Positions 8,081-13,379 of a DNA stretch of 13,379 nt are shown here, piece by piece. The notes under the pieces are model-generated. The model worked only from the letters and a program-made list of their open reading frames with translations. It was not told the DNA's origin and ran no database searches. Position 1 is the stretch's first letter, and each line of letters starts with the position of its first letter. Position numbers and translations under genes: made by a program. The DNA is from an uncultured Clostridia bacterium (lineage in GTDB: Bacteria; Bacillota; Clostridia; JAAYHZ01), in assembly GCA_937894465.1 (NCBI GenBank), contig CALCRE010000181.1, positions 1 to 13,379 on the forward strand, in the 5' to 3' direction.

Positions 8081-8116
8081 GGGCAGTTCCTCCTTTATCT
8101 AAAATTTATATGTCAA

Positions 8117-8671
8117 TTACAGCAAAATAACGGTTATATACTTAGCCGGTTTGTCATCAATGGTAACCATTTTATGAGGGATCATAGGGTTGAAATACAA
8201 AGAATCACCCGGGGACAATACATATGCCGAATCCCCCACAACCACTTTTACCAATCCTTCAAGGCAGTAGTTGAACTCCTGTCCTTTGTGGGTCACCAAC
8301 TCCGGTTGGTTATCCGGATTCAATGTGACAAGCAAAGGTTCTATTTTCCGGTTTGCATATTTATAGGCAAGGCTTTGAAAGTCGTATTGATCATAGCGCT
8401 CAACTTTTAAACCCTCTCCTTTTTTTACATAGCACACATCCCGCAGTTTTGGAGACACACCGGTTAAGATTTCGGTCAAATCCACATGGTAAAAATCAGA
8501 TACGGCATACAGCATACTGATGGGCATATCATCTTCACCATTTTCATATTTCATGTATTCTTGAACATCCAGTCCGATGGATTTGGCAACATCCTCGGAA
8601 GATAATCCTTCGATCAACCTTAAGCCCTTAATCCTTGCTGCAATGTCCTTTACTTTTTCGTTCATTGGCAT
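8117..8671 (-). CDS. XRE-type HTH regulator with C-terminal cupin domain
   Basis: Seen: 184 residues. A helix-turn-helix of the HTH_3/XRE type spans about 8-66 (IKGLRLIEGLSSEDVAKSIG, then LDVQEYMKYENGEDDMPISMLYAVSDFY). A linker follows, then a cupin_2 domain at about 112-183 with HKGQEFNYCLEGLV, LSPGDSLYFNPMIPHKM and a closing strand. Two starts are possible: ATG 8669-8671 (four bases after AGAGG) and ATG 8663-8665 (ten bases). Known: HTH-cupin proteins bind a small ligand in the cupin and control adjacent catabolic genes. It is the first gene after the omega-RNA-like element, 75 bases ahead of the acyl-CoA ligase, so it probably regulates this operon. Its 5' leader has been replaced by the 3' end of that element. 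Confidence 0.92.
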   Translation of the reverse strand: MPMNEKVKDIAARIKGLRLIEGLSSEDVAKSIGLDVQEYMKYENGEDDMPISMLYAVSDFYHVDLTEILTGVSPKLRDVCYVKKGEGLKVERYDQYDFQSLAYKYANRKIEPLLVTLNPDNQPELVTHKGQEFNYCLEGLVKVVVGDSAYVLSPGDSLYFNPMIPHKMVTIDDKPAKYITVILL

Positions 8672-8704
8672 AAATCCTCTTTCATATAATACTAGGCACG
8701 GAAA

Positions 8705-8726
8705 CCCATCACCTTTAGGCGGTGGG
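8705..8726. repeat. Subterminal hairpin, ATGA-side end of the element
   Basis: Arms CCCATCACC and GGCGGTGGG around loop TTTA (plus-strand reading), seven pairs plus one wobble and one mismatch. It is a near copy of the hairpin at 8983-9004. Such subterminal hairpins are what the TnpA transposase of IS200/IS605 elements recognises. Confidence 0.7.
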
Positions 8727-8982
8727 AGGAAGTGCCATCCTCCTTCTTATAGTCGGTGGTTTTTACGATAGTTAAGTCTATCCCGGAACCACCAAACCGG
8801 TAGGCTGTCCTTCGCCAATGTTATCCCAAGGTTTGGTGCAAGCAACACTGTTCTTACCCATCAGAACTGTTTAATCGCTTGCCGCAGTGCCGAAGACTAG
8901 GACTGACATCCGCGGGTGCCTATATATTCTTGAGTAACGTAGTCAGTTAAGACTTAGGCTAGTCAACTAGGGCTTTTGCAAG

Positions 8983-9004
8983 CCCACTACCTTTAGGTGG
9001 TGGG
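8983..9004. repeat. Subterminal hairpin, esterase-side end of the element
   Basis: Arms CCCACTACC and GGTGGTGGG around loop TTTA, eight of nine pairs. It shares length, loop and most arm bases with the hairpin at 8705-8726. It is a copy in the same strand orientation, as expected for the two ends of an IS200/IS605-type element rather than for inverted terminal repeats. Confidence 0.7.
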
Positions 9005-9025
9005 TAGTTGACCTACAATCCTCCG

Positions 9026-10126
9026 TTAAACATAATCTTTCAAAATGGGATATAGGCTCTTTGCCATAAAGTAAAAGCCCAAATCAGTAGGATGGGACGT
9101 ATCTACGGTGGTTTCCTCAAAATCCTCCCCGCACAGCATTTTACCGTCGATAAAGTGTAGGTTTTCATAACCTTGCTTTTTCAATTGCTCTATGGTTTCC
9201 AAGGTATAATCTTTAATCACATCCGGCTGATTGGGATCCTGCCCCAAATCATCCTTAAAATAATGAGCGGCTTTCTTTAATCCCGAAATCACAAATAACG
9301 GAATATCCGGTTTTGCATCCTTTAAAATTTTCATGAAAACCGGTAATGTTTCTTTATACATATCCACAGTGCAATTTGCAACATAGTCCAGCACATAACA
9401 AGATGCATCAATTTGAGCCATACATTCGGCAACAATGGCATCTCCTTGTCCATTTCCCGAAAAGCCCAAGTTGACACATTCTGCTCTTAATGTTCTGCTC
9501 AGTATATTGGTATAAACCATACCCGGTCTTGAAGCACATCCCCCTTGTGTGATTGATGTGCCGTAAAATACAGCCTTTTTGCCAGGTTGTAAAAAGTTTG
9601 ACTTACCCACAACCGCTTGTTCATCAATACCGACCAGTACATGTTGAACCCCAATGTATAACGGAAAATTAAGGACAACAGTACGTGTTTTATCATTTAC
9701 GAAATTAAACATTTCTACAACATAAGAATCCTGTGACAGACCAAATCGAGTGGTCTTGTAGTATCGAACTTCCTCTTGGTTTCCTACATAAAGGTCGAAG
9801 CCACATTGCCCGGTTGCCGGCATATGATACATGTTCGCTTTTCCTGCAAGCTTTACAGCGATGTATAAACGCTTCGAGTCGGTTGTAAAGTGAATTTGTC
9901 CTCCTGCTGTGTTGTTAGATAATGAATCCACCGGTGCTCTTAATTGTTCCTTTACACCTACCGGTAGTCTTCGATAAACCTTATCTTCTTTTATCCAAGG
10001 AAAACCTTTCATTCTGATATCCTGTGATTCCATCGGATTGATCCAACGAATACCTTGGATGGTTGAAAAATCAAATGAAATGTTACTTTTAATTTGTTCT
10101 GTTGATGTGTCGATTTGATTACTCAT
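9026..10126 (-). CDS. SGNH/GDSL-family hydrolase with N-terminal GxDLY-type domain
   Basis: Seen: 366 residues, no signal peptide. An N-terminal beta-rich domain (about 20-178) contains GFDLYVGNQ, matching the GxDLY family that precedes Lipase_GDSL_3 hydrolases. The SGNH hydrolase domain follows: YGTSITQGG with nucleophile Ser191 (GTS in place of GDS), the oxyanion Gly/Asn in LGFSGNGQGD (220-229), Asn251 in DYVANC, and the catalytic pair in VDTSHPTDLG (Asp342, His345). Known: such proteins are mostly carbohydrate esterases removing acetyl or similar groups. Inference: de-esterification of the sugar substrate handled by the downstream genes. The start ATG has GAGGG seven bases upstream, and an extended -10 promoter lies near 10156. 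It was probably the first gene of an operon now split by the inserted element 13 bases after its stop. Confidence 0.88.
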   Translation of the reverse strand: MSNQIDTSTEQIKSNISFDFSTIQGIRWINPMESQDIRMKGFPWIKEDKVYRRLPVGVKEQLRAPVDSLSNNTAGGQIHFTTDSKRLYIAVKLAGKANMYHMPATGQCGFDLYVGNQEEVRYYKTTRFGLSQDSYVVEMFNFVNDKTRTVVLNFPLYIGVQHVLVGIDEQAVVGKSNFLQPGKKAVFYGTSITQGGCASRPGMVYTNILSRTLRAECVNLGFSGNGQGDAIVAECMAQIDASCYVLDYVANCTVDMYKETLPVFMKILKDAKPDIPLFVISGLKKAAHYFKDDLGQDPNQPDVIKDYTLETIEQLKKQGYENLHFIDGKMLCGEDFEETTVDTSHPTDLGFYFMAKSLYPILKDYV

Positions 10127-10155
10127 TTTACTACCCTCACATTGAAATTATCCCC

Positions 10156-10164
10156 ATTATATCA
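10156..10164 (-). promoter_or_regulatory. Extended -10 promoter of the GDSL-hydrolase gene
   Basis: On the minus strand TGATATAAT is a perfect extended -10 (TGN plus TATAAT), with no good -35 at 17 bases, as is usual for extended -10 promoters. Transcription would start near 10149, about 23 bases before the hydrolase ATG. Confidence 0.6.
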
Positions 10165-10228
10165 TATAAACAGATCTTTCCATTACTATTTCACAAAGCA
10201 ATAGAAAACATTGATATAGAGAAAATGC

Positions 10229-10257
10229 TTGACGGCGTTAATCCTGTTATGCATAAT
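10229..10257 (+). promoter_or_regulatory. Sigma-A type promoter of the MATE gene
   Basis: TTGACG (10229-10234) and CATAAT (10252-10257) are spaced by exactly 17 bases. The start would be near 10264, so the frame upstream of 10292 is not translated, supporting ATG 10292 as the start. Confidence 0.7.
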
Positions 10258-10291
10258 GGAACTTGCCGAGAGAAAGAAGGATGGTTTAAGA

Positions 10292-11683
10292 ATGACAGCA
10301 AATCAGGGTGATTTGACCCAAGGTCCGATATTTAAAAAGATATTGCATGTTGCAGTCCCTATCATGGGTACCCAACTGTTGCAAATGACATATAACCTTA
10401 CGGATATGTTTTGGTTAGGACGCATGAAAGACTCTGTCATGGCGGTTGCTGCCAGTGGCTTGGCCGGCATGTTCCTTTGGTTGGGTATGGCTTTGTTGAT
10501 GATCGGGCGGATCGGTTCGGAAATCGGCACATCACAAAACTTAGGAAGAGGTGATATCGGTAAGGCGCAAGGGTACGCCGAAGAGTCTACACGGATCGCA
10601 TTGTTACTTGGAAGTCTTTACGGGCTCATATTGATTTTGTTTACAGGGCCTTTGGTTTCTTTGTTACAAGTCAATGAACCGATTGTGTTCGGGTACACCA
10701 TAGACTACCTACGCATTACAGGAATAGGAATTCCCTTCACATATGTTTCAGCCGCCATTACCGGGTCATTCAACGGCGCCGGAAATTCACGGCTTAGTTT
10801 TCGTGCAAATGCCGTCGGTCTCGTAGTAAACATGATACTAGATCCTTTAATGATACTTGTTTTTGGTTGGGGTATAAAAGGTGCCGCCATCGCCACAATC
10901 ATTGCACAAATCATTGTTTGTATTTTGTTTGTACGTTTTTCAAAAAGCCATGCCAAAAGACCTTTTGAACATTTTATAATCCTCGGGAGCATGAAAATCG
11001 AAAGAGTTCGTCAAATCTTTCGTTGGTCCCTTCCGGTTGCGGTGGAAAGTGGAGCTTTTACAGCATTAGCTATGGTGGTTACCGCCATGGTATCAGCATG
11101 GTATGGAGAAACTGCCGTTGCCGTGCAACGAGTAGGCAGTCAAATTGAATCCCTTTCATGGCTGATTGGTGGGGGTTTTTCATCCGCTGTTGCTGCTTTT
11201 ACCGGTCAAAATTATGGAGCAGGCCAATGGAAACGTATACGTCGAGGTTTCCGCATTTCATTAGGAACATTGCTTGCTTGGGAAATATTTGTCACATTTA
11301 TTCTAGTATTCGGAGGAAGAATTCTTTTTTCTCTTTTCCTACGTGAACCGGCTGAAATCCTGGATATGGGTCAGACTTATCTTCGTATTTTAGCAATATG
11401 TCAAGTGTTCATGGCTCTAGAAGGTGCAAGTTCCGGCACATTCAGAGGGCTAGGACGTACATTGCCTCCTAGCATATGCAGCATTTCCGCCAATTTAATC
11501 CGACCTTTCCTTTGTTGGGGACTAGCCCAATGGATGGGACTCAATGGCTTGTGGCTAGGCATCACGCTTTCCGCAGCATTACGGGGAACACTGATGTTTA
11601 TCTGGTATATGTATTATGAAAAGCAAATCCCCCACGCAGACGAAGCAAAAAATGCGGCTACTGCATTTACTGTACAAGCATAA
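10292..11683 (+). CDS. MATE family efflux transporter
   Basis: Seen: 463 residues from ATG 10292, with AAGGA about ten bases upstream and a good promoter before it. Twelve hydrophobic segments are arranged as two related halves (MatE repeats). The first half starts at ILHVAVPIMGTQLLQMTYNLTDMFWLG, the second at RQIFRWSLPVAVESGAFTALAMVV. Family landmarks include FNGAGNSR in the first half and FTGQNYGAGQ plus GTFRGLGRT in the second. Known: MATE proteins export cationic drugs or metabolites in exchange for sodium or protons at the cytoplasmic membrane. The substrate cannot be read from the sequence. It is a single-gene unit, divergent from the GDSL-hydrolase operon and convergent with the DUF2357 gene; the 26 bases between contain only a poor GTTTA/TAAAC hairpin, not a clear terminator. 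Confidence 0.93.
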   Translation: MTANQGDLTQGPIFKKILHVAVPIMGTQLLQMTYNLTDMFWLGRMKDSVMAVAASGLAGMFLWLGMALLMIGRIGSEIGTSQNLGRGDIGKAQGYAEESTRIALLLGSLYGLILILFTGPLVSLLQVNEPIVFGYTIDYLRITGIGIPFTYVSAAITGSFNGAGNSRLSFRANAVGLVVNMILDPLMILVFGWGIKGAAIATIIAQIIVCILFVRFSKSHAKRPFEHFIILGSMKIERVRQIFRWSLPVAVESGAFTALAMVVTAMVSAWYGETAVAVQRVGSQIESLSWLIGGGFSSAVAAFTGQNYGAGQWKRIRRGFRISLGTLLAWEIFVTFILVFGGRILFSLFLREPAEILDMGQTYLRILAICQVFMALEGASSGTFRGLGRTLPPSICSISANLIRPFLCWGLAQWMGLNGLWLGITLSAALRGTLMFIWYMYYEKQIPHADEAKNAATAFTVQA

Positions 11684-11709
11684 ATTCGTAACTCTATTGT
11701 TTACATGGA

Positions 11710-13379
11710 CTAAACATCGTGTCTATTGACTTCCTTCATCATTCTTCGGAATACAGCATTTGGACTTTTCGTAAACTCCTTAATCTCATACTCGGCACAG
11801 ACTCTCTTATCCTTGTAGACACGAATCTTACCGTCTTCAAATAAAACCAGAGAGTTATTAAATTTAAAACCTAAGTCATAACTGTCATCATTAATTATTG
11901 TGCTGTTTACAGCCCTCTTAAGTTCCGTATATAACCGATACTGCTCTTCAGAACCTAACCAAAGTTCAGGCATTTCTGTGCTATGTTCAATTAAAAAGAT
12001 GTTTGTAAAATGTTTAACAAAACTAACTTCTTTTTGGGCAATCGGCTTAGCAAGCTTTTTCCACATCTTTATTTCAAAGCGATAATACATTTCGTCGGAA
12101 TCTTTTGGGATCTCAATTATTTCGTATCGTTTAACAGGAATACATTTTGTAACTTCACCATAGTATTGGAGACCTGAATCAGCTCCAAACTTTCTGCCTG
12201 ACTGATAAATGGCCACATAACGAATTGGAAAATTAGTTTCATTAATATGCTTCGTAGGTAAGTGATAAAATTTGTGTTCCAAACATGTATTCAACTGCTC
12301 TTTACTGCTCAATGTTCCCACCAGAACATCACGAACAGACCAATCGGTCTTGGCAAGTTTTTCTTCGATACCTCTAGGTAGTGTAGCACGTTCAAAAGCG
12401 GATGTCGGAGAGTCGGAAATTAGCTCATCCAACATGTCAGTTACAAGACCAAGAGTGGAAGGTAAAAAAGGAAGACCACCGATATTGACCTTGCTGATAC
12501 TTTCATAGAACCGATGATTTTTGTACTCTTCTTCATTGTTGTAAGGAAAAAGAACATAAGCACCGAACATGGTGCGCTCAAATGGCAATACATCTTTCTG
12601 ATATACAATAGCGTCACGGTACCGATGCATGGTGTTGATATCGTCGACTTCCGGACCAGGTCTGTGTGAAATCGTGTTATAGTAATCCGTTCCGGGAACT
12701 GCTGGGTTTATGCGATATTTTGCGTCAAAGATATACTCGTACTGTATATCGGCGCCTTTCTTCTCTAGCGTAAGCACATTATCTGGGCGCTGTGCGACAG
12801 TGGGCACATCAATTGCTTTAGGGTTATAGGATAGCGTGATTGTTTCGCCGTTTTCCGTATTACGGTATTTAACACTAGATGCCTTACCTTTGATTAATGA
12901 TACAAATATGCCGTTTCCTTGAACTTTGATGATATCCTGCGAAACCAGCTCATAGCGATCCTTCATAAGTCTGTTGAGTTTAATAAAGCACCAATATTCG
13001 TAAAGTAGGGCAAGATCCTTAACCGAGATATCAAACACATCTCCGCTAATTGAAAGCCCTCGTTGAAGCATCAAATAGTATTTATATAGATCCCTATATC
13101 CTGATGCCATAGAAAATACTAAGGACATCCCAAAGGATGCTTCATATATACTGACATTCGCTAGAAAAGTATTGTTATTACGCCTATTAAGTCCTTTTAT
13201 CATTTCATCAATCTTCTTAATAACTTCTATATCCTCTTTGCGGTGAAGACGCAGATAGTTGCGTTTAAACCTCTCCAGCTTCTTTATTGTCGACTGCAAA
13301 ATATACTTGGTCAACCGGTTTTCCTTGGTATCATAAGTAACTTGTTTTTTTATTGCTAGAGCACGAGAAACATTAATTT
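11710..13379 (-). CDS. DUF2357 / PD-(D/E)XK nuclease-domain protein, McrC-like (5' end outside window)
   Basis: Seen: the reading frame is open to the window edge, with 555 residues visible; the TTG at 13314 is not a real start. The frame reads QVTYDTKENRLTKYIL at the left of the visible part, the usual DUF2357 linker. It continues through LALLYEYWCFIKL to a nuclease core with RPDNV (acidic residue), YIFDAKYR (Asp and Lys of the PD-(D/E)XK motif) and DINTMHRYRDAIVYQ. After GGLPFLPST a C-terminal region from about residue 370 has RYVAIYQSG, QYYGEVTKC and YYRFEIKMWKKL, perhaps a PUA/EVE-like fold. Known: such proteins are the nuclease partners of McrB-like AAA GTPases in modification-dependent restriction (McrBC, LlaJI-like). 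An mcrB-like gene is expected just upstream, beyond 13379. The frame ends in TAG. Confidence 0.85.
   Translation of the reverse strand, partial: INVSRALAIKKQVTYDTKENRLTKYILQSTIKKLERFKRNYLRLHRKEDIEVIKKIDEMIKGLNRRNNNTFLANVSIYEASFGMSLVFSMASGYRDLYKYYLMLQRGLSISGDVFDISVKDLALLYEYWCFIKLNRLMKDRYELVSQDIIKVQGNGIFVSLIKGKASSVKYRNTENGETITLSYNPKAIDVPTVAQRPDNVLTLEKKGADIQYEYIFDAKYRINPAVPGTDYYNTISHRPGPEVDDINTMHRYRDAIVYQKDVLPFERTMFGAYVLFPYNNEEEYKNHRFYESISKVNIGGLPFLPSTLGLVTDMLDELISDSPTSAFERATLPRGIEEKLAKTDWSVRDVLVGTLSSKEQLNTCLEHKFYHLPTKHINETNFPIRYVAIYQSGRKFGADSGLQYYGEVTKCIPVKRYEIIEIPKDSDEMYYRFEIKMWKKLAKPIAQKEVSFVKHFTNIFLIEHSTEMPELWLGSEEQYRLYTELKRAVNSTIINDDSYDLGFKFNNSLVLFEDGKIRVYKDKRVCAEYEIKEFTKSPNAVFRRMMKEVNRHDV

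Larger units (their letters stand above)
8686..9012 (-). mobile_element. Non-autonomous IS200/IS605-type element carrying a HEARO / IscB omega-RNA-like structured RNA
   Basis: Seen: a 327-base block with no convincing gene but many helices. In minus-strand order: GTCAACTA (9012-9005) pairs with TAGTTGAC (8969-8962), enclosing a hairpin with TAAA loop (9004-8983) and an overlapping alternative stem GGGCTT-GCAA-AAGCCC. Then come a long hairpin closed by GCAAGC/GCTTGC (8882-8838), CCAAACC/GGTTTGG (8836-8792), GGTGGTT/AACCACC around GATAG/CTATC (8793-8755), and GGCAC/GTGCC (8736-8695) enclosing a second TAAA-loop hairpin. The element ends directly before ATGA (8685-8682). Known from memory: HEARO RNAs, the guide scaffolds of IscB, sit directly upstream of ATGA or GTGA and often lack their ORF. 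AGTCC...CGG-ACTGC around 8900 resembles the scaffold of characterised IscB omega-RNAs. No iscB, tnpA or tnpB is present. The 5' boundary is uncertain by about ten bases. Confidence 0.65.

Noticed and set aside
8701..9010. CRISPR array or short tandem repeats
   Set aside because: The two similar 22-base hairpins are single copies at the ends of a structured block, with no regular repeat-spacer pattern between them.
8686..9012. Plus-strand reading of the element as the right end and guide RNA of a TnpB-type element
   Set aside because: The hairpin followed by TAGTTGAC on the plus strand resembles TnpB right ends, but the tetraloop GCAA, the longer helices and the ATGA context fit a minus-strand IscB-type scaffold better. 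It remains the main alternative.
10229..10291. N-terminal extension of the MATE protein from TTG 10229
   Set aside because: This TTG is part of the TTGACG -35 box, and the translated extension does not resemble a MATE N-terminus.
11684..11709. Terminator between the MATE and DUF2357 genes
   Set aside because: Only a five-pair GTTTA/TAAAC stem without a T tract is present, too weak to call.

Overview
The window looks like a chromosomal stretch of a low-to-medium GC member of the Bacillota, probably a clostridium. The evidence is the many strong AGGAGG-type ribosome binding sites, sigma-A style promoters with 17-base spacers, and families typical of that group (PadR, DUF2812, NatAB-like ABC exporter, DinF/NorM-like MATE, MACS-type acyl-CoA ligase). 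It reads as metabolic and transport genes with accessory insertions. No rRNA, tRNA or CRISPR array is visible.

Layout, left to right. (1) 1-3940, minus strand: a NatA-like ATPase and NatB-like permease, overlapping by ATGA, are expressed from a near-consensus promoter at 4035-4063. They are followed by a PadR regulator and a DUF2812 membrane protein (also ATGA-overlapped), then an FAD-dependent oxidoreductase of the FAD_oxidored type. The oxidoreductase is cut by an in-frame TAG at 208-210, but its family-like reading continues to the window edge. (2) 4158-5198, plus strand: one protein of unknown function, predicted mostly beta. (3) 5213-10126, minus strand: a four-gene set, in transcription order a GxDLY/GDSL-type esterase, an HTH-cupin regulator, a MACS-type acyl-CoA ligase and a DUF1343/NamZ-type protein without a signal peptide. 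(4) 10292-11683, plus strand: a MATE exporter with its own promoter. (5) 11710 to the right edge, minus strand: the C-terminal part of a DUF2357 / PD-(D/E)XK protein of the McrC-like restriction class, whose 5' end lies outside the window.

The most unusual object is the 327-base non-coding block 8686-9012, between the esterase and HTH-cupin genes. It has near-matching subterminal hairpins at both ends and a dense series of nested helices. On the minus strand it ends exactly before an ATGA. These are the marks of an IS200/IS605-type element carrying a HEARO / IscB omega-RNA, here with no nuclease or transposase gene. Removing it leaves the two flanking genes about 27 bases apart, so it appears to have inserted into a compact operon.

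How the genes may work together: an esterase, a MurNAc-glycosidase-like protein, an acyl-CoA ligase and a cupin-type sensor regulator suggest uptake-linked breakdown of a modified sugar, perhaps cell-wall derived, inside the cell. NatAB with PadR and DUF2812 suggests an inducible export or stress-response unit. The pathway assignments are inference from family membership and gene order.
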